Assembly (NCBI RefSeq): GCF_001623525.1
Contig: NZ_CP015225.1
Coordinates: 5,282,501-5,346,500 of the forward strand
Reading direction: 5' to 3'
DNA length: 64,000 bases
Source: Pseudomonas fluorescens
Lineage (GTDB): Bacteria > Pseudomonadota > Gammaproteobacteria > Pseudomonadales > Pseudomonadaceae
Position numbers and translations under genes: made by a program
Notes under the pieces: model-generated
What the model saw: only the letters and a program-made list of their open reading frames with translations
Database searches by the model: none
Told to the model about the DNA's origin: nothing
Part shown: piece after piece, positions 20,283 through 29,103 of the stretch
Layout: every line of letters begins with the position of its first letter
How positions within the stretch are numbered: the stretch's first letter is position 1

Positions 20283-20329
20283 CTATAGACGGTGCGAATA
20301 ATCCGGATATTCAGATGTTCGGTAAGCCC

Positions 20330-20419
20330 GTGGCGAGGGAGCTTGCTCCCGTTTGAGCGCGAAGCGCTCACAAAATGGGTCTGCTGCGCAGCCCAGCGGG
20401 AGCAAGCTCCCTCGCCACG
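20330..20419. repeat. REPIN, family B
   Basis: Inverted GGGAGCTTGCTCCCG and CGGGAGCAAGCTCCC copies between coaD and laoA, which are in tandem on the minus strand. Confidence 0.9.
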
Positions 20420-20446
20420 GGTTCGTTGTTTTTCTCAATAAATGGT

Positions 20447-22042
20447 TCATGGGTTTTTCAGGCGTTCGGCCAGGGCCGTCGCTAATTGCGCGGTCAGCCC
20501 GTACACCGATAATTGCGGGTTGGCGCCGATGCTGGTGGGGAACAGCGAGCCGTCATGGATCGACAGGTTGCCCAGTTGGTGATGGCGGCCAAGGCTGTCG
20601 GTGACAGCGGTTTTCGGGTCTTCCCCCATGGCGCAACCGCCCATCACGTGGGCGCTGCCCAGGCGTGTGCGGTACAACGCCAGGTCGAGTCCGTCGATCA
20701 GTGTGCGGGCTTCGGCCAGGGTCTTAACGTAGCGGGCATCGCTGTGCAAGGGCATGACCGCCTTGGCGCCGCCGGCAAACTGGATCTCGGCCATGCTGTG
20801 GAAGGCCCGGCGCAAGCCATCCCAGGCATACGGCGTAACGGGATAATCGAGCACGGGCGTGCCGTCGCTGCGCAATTCGACGCTGCCGCCGGGGCTGTCC
20901 GGATGAAAGCCGTCGCGCAACAGTGCCAACATGGCGTGGGTATGGGGCAGTCGGGACATGTGCAACGCGTTCTCGGGACCGAACCCGCCCAATAGCGTCG
21001 CGGCCAGGGCCGGGTGCAAGGGCGGGACTTCAAGCTTGTAGGACATTTTGCCGGTGGTGCCGTCCTGCCATTGGAAATGATCCGAATAAATCGATTGCGG
21101 CGCGCCGTAGAACGGGTTGATGACCTCGTCGAATTGCCCGGCGGACATGTTCACCAGATGCAGGAAGGTGCGTTTGCCCAGGCGTCGATGTGGATCCGGT
21201 GCATCGGAGCGCAGCAGCAGGCCTGGGCTGTTGATGCCGCCGCCCGCCAATACATAGTGCCGCGCCTTGACGGTGATGCGCCGCCCTGTCGGCGCCACGC
21301 AACGCTCGTCCATGGCTTGGCACTCGAGGCCGATGACGGCATCGTTTTTGATCGTCAGACGCTCGGCCCGCGCCAGGTAAAGCAGCGCGCCGCCCTTGTC
21401 CAGCGTAGCCGGGATGGTGGTGACCAGCATCGACTGCTTGGCGTTGGTCGGGCAGCCCATGCCGCAATAGCCCAGGTTCCAGCAGCCGCGTACGTTGCGC
21501 GGGATGACGTGCCAGGCGTAGCCCAATTGTTCACAACCTTTGCGGATCACGTCGTTGTTGGCATTGGGCGGAATCAGCCACGGCGCCACGCCCAGGCGTT
21601 GTTCCATCTGCGTAAACCAGGGCGCCATTTCAGCGCGGCCGTGGCCTTTTACGTTGTGCTCGGCAGCCCAGTGGTCGAGGGTCTGGTCGGGCGTGCGGAA
21701 GCTGGAGGTCCAATTGATCAGCGTCGTGCCGCCGACGGCCCGGCCCTGGAGAATGGTGATGGCGCCGTCCTTGCTCATGCGCCCCAGGCCTTCCTGATAC
21801 AGGCTGCTGTAGGCCTGGTCTTCGAGCAGCGTGAAGTCATGACTGGTCTTGAGCGGACCTTCCTCGATCAGCAACACGCGGTAGCCGGCGGCACTGAGGA
21901 TTTCTGCCGTGGTGCCGCCGCCAGCACCGCTGCCGACGATGGCCACGTCCGCTTCCAGGGTCAGGTCCTGGGTCAGTTGCGCACCGTTGTAGGTGGTCCA
22001 GCCACGGGCCAGGCCTTCGCGGAAGGGATCGGGTACGGGCAT
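20447..22042 (-). CDS. laoA: GMC-family alcohol dehydrogenase LaoA
   Basis: A 531-residue flavoprotein of the glucose-methanol-choline family. The FAD dinucleotide site is VAIVGSGAGGG (residues 33-43). The domain includes VGGTTLINWTS and ends with GSAHVMGGCAMGEDPKTAVT plus NPQLSVYGLTAQLA, containing the active-site His-Asn region. In P. aeruginosa the ortholog LaoA oxidises long-chain alcohols (from SDS and alkane breakdown) with LaoB, and LaoC oxidises the aldehyde. The start at 22042 follows GAGAG. A singlet REP lies between laoB and laoA. The identification rests on gene order plus domain type. Confidence 0.8.
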   Translation of the reverse strand: MPVPDPFREGLARGWTTYNGAQLTQDLTLEADVAIVGSGAGGGTTAEILSAAGYRVLLIEEGPLKTSHDFTLLEDQAYSSLYQEGLGRMSKDGAITILQGRAVGGTTLINWTSSFRTPDQTLDHWAAEHNVKGHGRAEMAPWFTQMEQRLGVAPWLIPPNANNDVIRKGCEQLGYAWHVIPRNVRGCWNLGYCGMGCPTNAKQSMLVTTIPATLDKGGALLYLARAERLTIKNDAVIGLECQAMDERCVAPTGRRITVKARHYVLAGGGINSPGLLLRSDAPDPHRRLGKRTFLHLVNMSAGQFDEVINPFYGAPQSIYSDHFQWQDGTTGKMSYKLEVPPLHPALAATLLGGFGPENALHMSRLPHTHAMLALLRDGFHPDSPGGSVELRSDGTPVLDYPVTPYAWDGLRRAFHSMAEIQFAGGAKAVMPLHSDARYVKTLAEARTLIDGLDLALYRTRLGSAHVMGGCAMGEDPKTAVTDSLGRHHQLGNLSIHDGSLFPTSIGANPQLSVYGLTAQLATALAERLKNP

Positions 22043-22084
22043 GTGCAGGGCTCTCTTATTATTATGGATGGACGATGAAGAACC

Positions 22085-22110
22085 CTGTGGGAGTGGGCTT
22101 GCTCCCACAG
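22085..22110. repeat. Single REP palindrome between laoB and laoA
   Basis: A perfect palindrome of the GTGGGAG-TGGGCTTG-CTCCCAC type, without an inverted partner. It lies inside the lao operon, 17 bases after the laoB stop. Confidence 0.85.
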
Positions 22111-22126
22111 GAGTTGGGCCTGGCTT

Positions 22127-22672
22127 TCAAATCTTGGGCGGTCCTGGATACCCGCAGTGCGCCCAGGCTTCGGATTGGGTGTACCAGGCCATCATCACCA
22201 GTTGCAGCAACGAGCTATGGCCTTGACGCAGCAGATCCAGCGAACTGTTTTCCCACCGCCCGAGGAACTGGTGGATGTCATCGGCGCTGGCGTTTTCCCA
22301 CGAGCCCCAGACCCCGGTCAGCGGCCCACGGGTAACGCCCAGCGTGAGCACGTCGAACAACTGGCGCGTGAGTTTGAGCAGGGTGGGGGACAAGTGGGCC
22401 AGGCTGCTGTCCAGGCTTCGCAGGGTCGCGTCCGTGGCGGTGCTGATCTGTCCGGCGGCCACTGCGCCGTCCAGCATCACGGGGATGACGCTGCGTAAAA
22501 ATGGCAGGTCGCTGTCGCGCAGGGCCGCCAGGCCGTTGCTCGGTTGGCTGGGCGAACAACCGCTCAAGCTGGCGCCCAGGCCGACGGTGGCCAGGAAGGC
22601 GCTGGCGCCGAGGCTGAACCTCAGCAGGCCGCGCCGTGACAGCGCGGGTGTATCGGTGAGGCTTGGGTTCAT
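22127..22672 (-). CDS. laoB: Tat-signal lipoprotein-like subunit LaoB
   Basis: A 181-residue protein with a twin-arginine signal (LSRRGLLRFSLGASAFLATV) and a following LSGC lipobox-like end, so export by Tat with lipid attachment is plausible. The rest is helical, with no cofactor motif. It resembles small subunits that accompany GMC dehydrogenases, such as gluconate dehydrogenase subunit 3. In P. aeruginosa LaoB is needed for LaoA activity. It lies between laoC and laoA in the same operon. The reported inner-membrane placement would fit a Tat anchor. Confidence 0.7.
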   Translation of the reverse strand: MNPSLTDTPALSRRGLLRFSLGASAFLATVGLGASLSGCSPSQPSNGLAALRDSDLPFLRSVIPVMLDGAVAAGQISTATDATLRSLDSSLAHLSPTLLKLTRQLFDVLTLGVTRGPLTGVWGSWENASADDIHQFLGRWENSSLDLLRQGHSSLLQLVMMAWYTQSEAWAHCGYPGPPKI

Positions 22673-22699
22673 TATTGTTATTACCCGGGAAGAGACGCG

Positions 22700-24130
22700 T
22701 CAGCGGACAAACAGCTTCTGGATCAGTTTCTGCAAAGGCTTGCCGTAGGGCGGATAAATCAGCTTCGCGGCGTTGAATCGTTGTTTGGTCAGCACGCCCT
22801 TGGCCTTGCTGAAGGTCAGGAAACCCTCATGTCCGTGGTAATGCCCCATTCCCGAGGGCCCGATGCCGCCGAACGGCAAGTCGTCCTGGGCGACGTGCAG
22901 CAGCGTGTCGTTCAGGCAGACACCGCCGGAATGGGTTTCATGGAGTACACGGTTCTGTTCGGCCTTGTTGTAGCCAAAGTAGTAGAGCGCCAGCGGGCGG
23001 GGGCGCTGATTGATGTAGGCAAGCGCCTGATCCAGATTGTCATAGGGCACGATGGGCAGCAGCGGGCCGAAGATCTCGTCTTGCATGACGGTCATCTCGT
23101 CGCTGACGTTGAGCAGCAGGCTGTGGGCCATGCGGCGGTCCTGGCCCTGGTCGAACAGTTCGATCAGCAGCGCGCCCTTGCTGGTGGCGTCGCTGATGTA
23201 GCCGTTGAGTCGCGCCAGCTGTCGTTCGTTGATGATTGCTGTGTAGTCCGGGTTGTTCGCCAGGGTCGGATAAAACCCGCGTACCGCCTCGCGATAGGCC
23301 TCAACGAACTCGCCGACGCAATTCTGCGGTACCAACACGTAGTCCGGGGCGACACAGGTTTGCCCGGCATTCAGGGTTTTGCCGAAGGCAATGCGTTCGG
23401 CGGCATCCTTGATGGGGACATCGACCGACACGATGGCCGGCGATTTCCCACCCAGCTCCAGAGTGACCGGGGTCAGGTTTTCGGCAGCGGCCCGCATGAC
23501 ATGCTTGCCGATGCTGGTGGCGCCGGTGAACAACAGGTGATCGAAGGGCAGCTTGGAAAACGCCATGCCGATTTCCGCCTCGCCAAGCACCACGCAGACC
23601 AGGTCCTGGGGGAAGACCCGGGCCAGCAATTGCTTGAGCAGCAAGCCGGTCGCCGGTGTCGATTCGCTGAGCTTGAGCATCACCCGGTTGCCCGCGGCCA
23701 ATGCCCCTACCAGCGGCCCGATGGCCAGGAACAGTGGGTAGTTCCATGGCACGATGACGCCGACCACGCCCAACGGCTGATAGATCACTTTGGCCGATGC
23801 CGGTTGAAAGGCCATGCCCACCTTGCGCCGGGAGGGTTTCATCCAACCCTGGAGATGTCGGCTGGCGTAATGGATGCCGTGCAGGCTCGGCATCAGCTCG
23901 GCCAGCAGTGTTTCGTCGGCGCTGCGGTGGCTGAAATCCTGGCTGATGGCGTCGATCACGGCTTGTCGTTCGTTGCTCAATACCTCGCGCAGTGCCTTGA
24001 GCCATTGTCGGCGCTGTTCGGCCGGTGGCATTGGATGGGCGGCGTAGGCCTGGCGCTGGGCAACGAAGAGCGACCGCAGCTCGTCCAGTTGTTGTTGAGA
24101 CTCGTGCAGGTAGGCAACGTCGGCAGGCAT
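22700..24130 (-). CDS. laoC: Aldehyde dehydrogenase LaoC (coniferyl aldehyde dehydrogenase-like)
   Basis: A 476-residue NAD(P)-dependent aldehyde dehydrogenase. The general base E225 is in TLELGGKSP and the catalytic nucleophile C259 is in NAGQTCVAPDY. The segment IFGPLLPIVPYDNLDQALAY is typical of the coniferyl-aldehyde/fatty-aldehyde branch. In the lao system it turns the long-chain aldehyde made by LaoA into a fatty acid. The minus-strand operon begins here, 148 bases from the divergent regulator gene, with an inverted repeat in the gap. The C-terminal basic tail (KLIYPPYGKPLQKLIQKLF) could touch the membrane. Confidence 0.85.
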   Translation of the reverse strand: MPADVAYLHESQQQLDELRSLFVAQRQAYAAHPMPPAEQRRQWLKALREVLSNERQAVIDAISQDFSHRSADETLLAELMPSLHGIHYASRHLQGWMKPSRRKVGMAFQPASAKVIYQPLGVVGVIVPWNYPLFLAIGPLVGALAAGNRVMLKLSESTPATGLLLKQLLARVFPQDLVCVVLGEAEIGMAFSKLPFDHLLFTGATSIGKHVMRAAAENLTPVTLELGGKSPAIVSVDVPIKDAAERIAFGKTLNAGQTCVAPDYVLVPQNCVGEFVEAYREAVRGFYPTLANNPDYTAIINERQLARLNGYISDATSKGALLIELFDQGQDRRMAHSLLLNVSDEMTVMQDEIFGPLLPIVPYDNLDQALAYINQRPRPLALYYFGYNKAEQNRVLHETHSGGVCLNDTLLHVAQDDLPFGGIGPSGMGHYHGHEGFLTFSKAKGVLTKQRFNAAKLIYPPYGKPLQKLIQKLFVR

Positions 24131-24149
24131 CGTCGGGCACCGGATATTA

Positions 24150-24183
24150 TTAGAGTGGGTGTTTTCTAGAGCTTATACTCTAA
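24150..24183. promoter_or_regulatory. Candidate LaoR operator in the laoC-laoR intergenic region
   Basis: TTAGAGT at 24150-24156 and its exact inverse ACTCTAA at 24177-24183 flank a third TAGAG half (CTAGAGC). The site lies 20 bases upstream of the laoC start codon, where a TetR repressor would block transcription. Confidence 0.5.
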
Positions 24184-24278
24184 AAAGTCAATGGCATCCG
24201 TAACGGCGATGGGTTTTTCCTGTGACCGATAGGTCGTAAGATGCCGATCAATGCCTTCGTCGAATTAAAGCCCAAACC

Positions 24279-24950
24279 ATGGCCCCACGAATGAAAACCA
24301 GCGAGCGCATCGTGCAAAACAGCCTCGAGCTGTTCAACCAGCAAGGCGAGCGCAGCGTCAGCACCAACCACATTGCCGCCCACATGGACATGTCCCCAGG
24401 CAACCTCTATTACCACTTCCCCAACAAGCAGGCGATCATCGCCGTGCTGTTCAGTGAATACGAGAACCTGGTGGACAGCTTCCTGCGCCCGCCCCAGGGC
24501 CGTGCGGCCACGGTGGAGGACAAGCGCTTCTATTTGCAGGAGCTGCTGGCGGCCATGTGGCGCTACCGTTTTCTGCACCGGGACCTGGAACATCTGCTTG
24601 ACAGCGATCCGGACCTGGCGGCGCGCTATCGACGGTTTTCCCAGCGCAGCCTGATCCACGGCACCGCTATTTATGAAGGCTTCGTTGCCGCCGGCATCCT
24701 GAAAATGGACCGGGTGCAGATCGAGTCCCTGACCCTCAATGCCTGGATCATCCTCACGTCCTGGGTGCGGTTCCTGTGCACCACGCGGGAAAACTTCAGC
24801 CACCTGAGCGAGCAGGCCATCAAGCGTGGCGTGTATCAGGTACTGGTGTTGGAGGCCGGTTTCGTGACCGATCAGGCCCGCGAAGAAGTGGATGCACTGT
24901 TCAAAGAGTATTACGTCCCCCTGGCCCAGACCCTGGAGGAAGGGCAGTAG
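24279..24950 (+). CDS. laoR: TetR-family regulator LaoR
   Basis: A 223-residue repressor with an N-terminal helix-turn-helix (SERIVQNSLELFNQQGERSVSTNHIAAHMDMSPGNLYYHF form, residues about 8-46) and a C-terminal ligand domain rich in aromatic and hydrophobic residues, which suits a long-chain alcohol or aldehyde ligand. In P. aeruginosa LaoR represses laoABC and is released by long-chain alcohol-derived compounds. It is divergent from laoC. A second in-frame ATG at 24291 is possible. Confidence 0.8.
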   Translation: MAPRMKTSERIVQNSLELFNQQGERSVSTNHIAAHMDMSPGNLYYHFPNKQAIIAVLFSEYENLVDSFLRPPQGRAATVEDKRFYLQELLAAMWRYRFLHRDLEHLLDSDPDLAARYRRFSQRSLIHGTAIYEGFVAAGILKMDRVQIESLTLNAWIILTSWVRFLCTTRENFSHLSEQAIKRGVYQVLVLEAGFVTDQAREEVDALFKEYYVPLAQTLEEGQ

Positions 24951-24984
24951 GACCGACCCCCCGACTTAGCCACAGGAGTTCACC

Positions 24985-25839
24985 ATGCCCATTGCGCAAC
25001 TCATCAGCCCTCAAGCCCTCGAAGAGCGGCGATCACGGCCGGGGCTGGTCATCCTCGATTGCCGTTTTGCCCTGGAAGACCCGGATTATGGCCAGCGCAG
25101 TTATGCCGAGGGCCACATCGCCGGTGCGTCGTTCGCAGACCTTGAGCGCGACTTGAGCGGGGCGGTGACCAAAGGCGTGACCGGGCGTCATCCGCTGCCG
25201 GAGCCGGGGGCCTTGATCGAGCGCCTCAAGGCCTGGGGGATCGATAACGACAGTGATGTCGTGCTGTACGACGACGGTCCCGGCGCCTATGCCGCGCGGG
25301 CCTGGTGGTTGCTGGCCTGGCTGGGCAAGCGCGATGGCGTGTACATCCTCGACGGTGGGCTCAAAGCCTGGCATGCCGCCGGCTTGCCCTTGAGCCTGGA
25401 TCCGCCGCAGAACAGTCGCGGGAACTTCAGCGGGGCACCGGATGCGAGCTTGGTGCTCAGCGCCCAAGCGCTGCAACAACGCCTCGGCCAACCGGACATG
25501 ACCCTGCTGGATGCCCGGGCGTTGCCGCGTTTCAAAGGTGAAGTCGAGCCCATTGACCCGATAGCCGGGCATATCCCGGGCGCCCAGTGCGCGGCGTTTG
25601 CCGATAACCTGGGCGCCGATGGGCGCTTCCTGCCGGCCGACCAGCTCAAGCAGCGCTTCGCCGAAAAACTGGGCGAGCGTTCGCCCACCGACCTGGTGGC
25701 CTATTGCGGCTCCGGCGTGACGGCGTGTCATAACCTGTTTGCCTTGTGCCTGGCCGGGTATCCCTTGGGGCGGTTGTACGCGGGCTCGTGGAGCGAGTGG
25801 ATCACTGATCCCCAGCGGGGCGTGGCGAAGGGCGAGTGA
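24985..25839 (+). CDS. sseA: Thiosulfate/3-mercaptopyruvate sulfurtransferase
   Basis: A 284-residue tandem-rhodanese sulfurtransferase. The first rhodanese repeat is inactive in the usual way. The second carries the active-site loop CGSGVTA with nucleophile C241, which matches 3-mercaptopyruvate sulfurtransferase. AGGAG precedes the ATG. It follows laoR by 34 bases but is probably independent of alcohol oxidation. A REPIN follows. Confidence 0.9.
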   Translation: MPIAQLISPQALEERRSRPGLVILDCRFALEDPDYGQRSYAEGHIAGASFADLERDLSGAVTKGVTGRHPLPEPGALIERLKAWGIDNDSDVVLYDDGPGAYAARAWWLLAWLGKRDGVYILDGGLKAWHAAGLPLSLDPPQNSRGNFSGAPDASLVLSAQALQQRLGQPDMTLLDARALPRFKGEVEPIDPIAGHIPGAQCAAFADNLGADGRFLPADQLKQRFAEKLGERSPTDLVAYCGSGVTACHNLFALCLAGYPLGRLYAGSWSEWITDPQRGVAKGE

Positions 25840-25862
25840 TGTGATTGGCCAGGGCGCTTTTG

Positions 25863-25954
25863 TGTGGCGAGGGAGCTTGCTCCCGCTGGGCTGCGAAGCG
25901 GCCCCCCTCAGGTGAGTGCTGCGCACTCAAGCGGGAGCAAGCTCCCTCGCCACA
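25863..25954. repeat. REPIN, family B
   Basis: Inverted GGGAGCTTGCTCCCGC and GCGGGAGCAAGCTCCC copies in the convergent sseA-yheT junction. Confidence 0.9.
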
Positions 25955-25971
25955 GAAAACCAAGCCACGGT

Positions 25972-26973
25972 TCAGCCCCGACCCAGATGGGCCAGCCAAT
26001 CGGGAATCCGCCGCTCCAGGTAATACCCCGGGCGCCGCAGGGTTCCGTCGACAAACCCCACATGCCCGCCCCGGGCGTGCAGTTCAATCCGGGTCGAGGC
26101 GGATAATTCGTCCGGTTCTGGCAGGCTGTGAGGGAACACAAAAGGATCGTCGGCGGCCTGGATGACCAGGGTCGGCGTGCAGATGCCCGCCATGAAATAA
26201 CGGCTGGAGGCACGGCGGTAGTAATCCGCGGCATCGGAGAACCCGTGCAGTGGCGCCGTCACCCGGCCGTCGAAGTCCCAGAAGGTGCGCATGTTTTCCA
26301 ACGGGCCAAGCGCTGCCAGGGTTGCCAGGCCTTCGTGGCGTCCGTCGTGCTGGAACTGACGTTGCTTGTTGCGCACATAGGCCACGAGCTGGCGCATGAA
26401 ATGCGCCTGGTAGAACCTGGAGAATCCTTGGCCGATGCGGTCGGCACACTGGTCGAGGCGAAACGGCACCGAGACCGCCACCGCCCCTTGCAACTGGCTG
26501 TCGCGGCCGGTTTCCCCCAAATGCTTGAGCAGCACATTGCCGCCCAGTGAATAACCCACCGCAAACAGCGGTGCCAGGGGGCGTCGGGCGCGCAAATGGG
26601 TGATGGCGGCGGCGAGGTCTTCGCTGACGCCCGAGTGGTAGCTGCGGGGCAGCAGGTTCGGCTCACCCGAGCAGCCACGCCAGTTCAAGGCCGCACTGGC
26701 CCAACCCTGGCGACCGAGAGCCTGTTGCAGTCCGGCCACGTAAGGCGAGTTGGAAGAACCGGTCAGGCCGTGAAGCACCAGCACCAGTGGTGCCTCGGCG
26801 CTGTGGGGGCCGTGCCAGTCAAGGTCGAGGAAATCACCGTCTTCCAGCCACAGGCGCTCGCGTTGGCGCTCGATGTGTGTGGTCTTGCGCCATAGCGGGC
26901 CCCACAAAGTCTGCAGGTGTGGGTTGCCAAGGCCCGGGGCGGGGACGAAACGCTCAGATGCAGCGGACATCAT
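25972..26973 (-). CDS. YheT-family alpha/beta hydrolase
   Basis: A 333-residue hydrolase of the YheT type, beginning with the family mark PAPGLGNPHLQTLWGP (residues about 11-26). The nucleophile elbow is GYSLGG, the acid is probably in VIQAADDPFVFP, and the histidine in RGGHVGFVDG. The ATGATG start has GAGA upstream. A longer frame reaching 27138 overlaps rsmD and is not used. The substrate is unknown. YheT proteins are esterase-like. Confidence 0.8.
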   Translation of the reverse strand: MMSAASERFVPAPGLGNPHLQTLWGPLWRKTTHIERQRERLWLEDGDFLDLDWHGPHSAEAPLVLVLHGLTGSSNSPYVAGLQQALGRQGWASAALNWRGCSGEPNLLPRSYHSGVSEDLAAAITHLRARRPLAPLFAVGYSLGGNVLLKHLGETGRDSQLQGAVAVSVPFRLDQCADRIGQGFSRFYQAHFMRQLVAYVRNKQRQFQHDGRHEGLATLAALGPLENMRTFWDFDGRVTAPLHGFSDAADYYRRASSRYFMAGICTPTLVIQAADDPFVFPHSLPEPDELSASTRIELHARGGHVGFVDGTLRRPGYYLERRIPDWLAHLGRG

Positions 26974-27001
26974 TATTGTTCTCGATGCACTGGTCAGCCG
27001 T

Positions 27002-27613
27002 TCAGTCAATGTCCTTTGCCAAACGCTGCCACAACGCGTAATACACCCGTCCGGATTTCTGCTCGCGATGCAAGCGCCAATTGCCCGGCAAGCCCAAGGT
27101 GGACGGGGCGGTCTCGCTTTCAGTGTAGACCCAGGCATCCTCGGCCAACCACTGGCGTTCCTCGAGCAAGGTGCAGACCGTCGGCAACAGGTTTTGGTTG
27201 AAAGGTGGGTCGAGGAACACCAGGTCGAAAGGCGTTGCCGGTTGGCTGTCCAGGTAGCGCAGGGCGTCGGCGGTCTGCACCTGGCCGACGGTGCAGCGCA
27301 GGGTGCCCAAATGTTCTTTCAGGCTGGAGACGGCCAGGTTGCTGGCGTCCAGCGCCTGGCCCATGGAGGCGCCACGGGACAGGGCCTCGAGAAACAGCGC
27401 GCCGCTGCCGGCGAACGGGTCGAGCACCCGGGCACCCGCCACGTAGGGTGCGAGCCAGTTGAACAGGGTTTCGCGCACGCGGTCCGGGGTGGGGCGCAGG
27501 CCCGGGGCATCCGGGAAGCTCAAGCGCCGGCTGCGCCATTCGCCGCCGATGATACGCAACTGGTTCACACCGTTATGCACGGGTTTCTTGCTGGAATTCG
27601 ATGGGCGGGCCAT
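27002..27613 (-). CDS. rsmD: 16S rRNA (guanine966-N2)-methyltransferase
   Basis: RsmD methylates G966 of 16S rRNA. The protein is 203 residues. SAM motif I DPFAGSGAL is at residues 65-73 and the amino-methyltransferase motif DPPF at 135-138. The start codon overlaps the stop of the upstream M16 gene (TAATG), so it is translated with that pair. Confidence 0.93.
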   Translation of the reverse strand: MARPSNSSKKPVHNGVNQLRIIGGEWRSRRLSFPDAPGLRPTPDRVRETLFNWLAPYVAGARVLDPFAGSGALFLEALSRGASMGQALDASNLAVSSLKEHLGTLRCTVGQVQTADALRYLDSQPATPFDLVFLDPPFNQNLLPTVCTLLEERQWLAEDAWVYTESETAPSTLGLPGNWRLHREQKSGRVYYALWQRLAKDID

Positions 27614-29103
27614 TAGTGCTCCGGAACTCCGAGCGGCTGCTCGGCAGGTTTGTCAGTGGGGGGCGGCAGCGGCTTTTGCGGCACGCTCGGGCCGGCGGTG
27701 ACGATGACCATTTTGTCGGTGCTCAGGTGCTTGTTCAGCGCGGCCTTGACCTGATCGACCGTCAGTTCCTGGGACTGACGCATGAAGTCCTCCAGGTAGC
27801 TCAGCGGCAAGTCATAGAAGCCCATGGCGCCGAGCTGGCCGACGATGTCGGCATTGCTGGCGGTGGACAGCGGGAAACTGCCGGCCAACTCACGCTTGGC
27901 GTCGTCGAGTTCTTTCTGGGTCGGACCGTTCTTGAGGTAGTCGGCGAACACGTCCTGCACCAGTTTCAAGGTACCTTCGCTCATCTCGGCACGGGTCTGC
28001 AGGTTGATCATGAACGGGCCCCGGGCCTGCATCGGCGTAAAGCCGGAATACACACCGTAGGTCAGGCCACGTTTTTCCCGCACCTCGGTCATCAGTCGGG
28101 TACCGAAACCACCGCCGCCAAGAATCTGGTTACCCAGGGACACGGCGGCATAGTCCGGATCATCGCGGTCGATGCCCAGTTGCGCGAGCATCAGGTTGGT
28201 CTGCTTGGACGGGAACTCGATGTGGCCGATGCTTGCCTTCGGTTCCACCGGTGGCGGGGTTTTCGCCAGGGCTGGGCCTTTGGGCAGCGCGGCGGAGACC
28301 TGGCTGGCAATCGCTTCGGCTTCGACACGGGACAAGTCCCCCACCAGCGCGATCACGGCGTTGCCGGCGGCGTAGGCCTTGGCGTGGAAAGCTCGGGCCT
28401 GGGCCAGGGTGATCGGTGGAATGCTGTCTGCAGTGCCGTCGCTGGAGTGGGCATAAGGATGATCGCCGTACAGGCGCTTCATCAGTTCCAGGCCGGCCAG
28501 TTTGCCTGGGTTCTGTTTCTGGTATTCGAAACCGGCGAGCATCTGGTTCTTGATGCGGGCGAAGGAGTCGGCAGGAAAGGTCGGTTTGCCGACGACTTCG
28601 GCGAACAGCTTCAATGCCGGCTCACGCTTGTCGGCTGCGCTGAGGCTGCGCAGGGACGCCACGGCCATGTCTCGGTAGGCGCCGTTGCCGAAGTCTGCAC
28701 CGAGGCTTTCGAAACCTTGGGCAATGGCGCTGACGTCCTTGCCGGCCACGCCTTCGTTGAGCATGGCGTTGGTCAGCAGCGCGAGGCCGGGAGCATCGCC
28801 GTCCTGGCTACTGCCGGCGGCGAAGGTCAGGCGCAGATCGAACATTGGCAATTCGCGGGCTTCGACGAACAGTACCTTGGCGCCGTCGGCGGTTTTCCAG
28901 GTTTGCACGTCGAGCTGGCGGTGGCTGGGGGCTTTACCGTCCAGTTCCGCCAACGATTGCAGCTTGTTGCCGGACTTGGCGTTATCCAATGCCTGGCTGG
29001 CGGTGACGTCGGTGGCCGGCGACAGATAGAACGCCAGGGAGCCGGCCAGGGCGATGAGCGCCAGGCCGATCAATGCCGGGCGCCGTGATTTGCGCTCACT
29101 CAT
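27613..29103 (-). CDS. M16-family peptidase-like protein, catalytically degenerate
   Basis: A 496-residue protein with one N-terminal membrane segment (ALIGLALIALAGSLAFYLSP) and two M16 half-barrel domains. The HxxEH zinc motif is absent: the corresponding segment reads APGLALLTNAMLNEG. It keeps the C-terminal signature GFGTRLMTEVREKRGLTYG. The partner gene upstream carries the intact site and overlaps this one by eight bases, so the two probably form a heterodimer in which this chain binds substrate. The start at 29103 has GAGGAG. Confidence 0.85.
   Translation of the reverse strand: MSERKSRRPALIGLALIALAGSLAFYLSPATDVTASQALDNAKSGNKLQSLAELDGKAPSHRQLDVQTWKTADGAKVLFVEARELPMFDLRLTFAAGSSQDGDAPGLALLTNAMLNEGVAGKDVSAIAQGFESLGADFGNGAYRDMAVASLRSLSAADKREPALKLFAEVVGKPTFPADSFARIKNQMLAGFEYQKQNPGKLAGLELMKRLYGDHPYAHSSDGTADSIPPITLAQARAFHAKAYAAGNAVIALVGDLSRVEAEAIASQVSAALPKGPALAKTPPPVEPKASIGHIEFPSKQTNLMLAQLGIDRDDPDYAAVSLGNQILGGGGFGTRLMTEVREKRGLTYGVYSGFTPMQARGPFMINLQTRAEMSEGTLKLVQDVFADYLKNGPTQKELDDAKRELAGSFPLSTASNADIVGQLGAMGFYDLPLSYLEDFMRQSQELTVDQVKAALNKHLSTDKMVIVTAGPSVPQKPLPPPTDKPAEQPLGVPEH

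Noticed and set aside
24131-24278. A second terminator or small RNA in the laoC-laoR gap.
   Set aside because: No T-run or long stem beyond the candidate operator.
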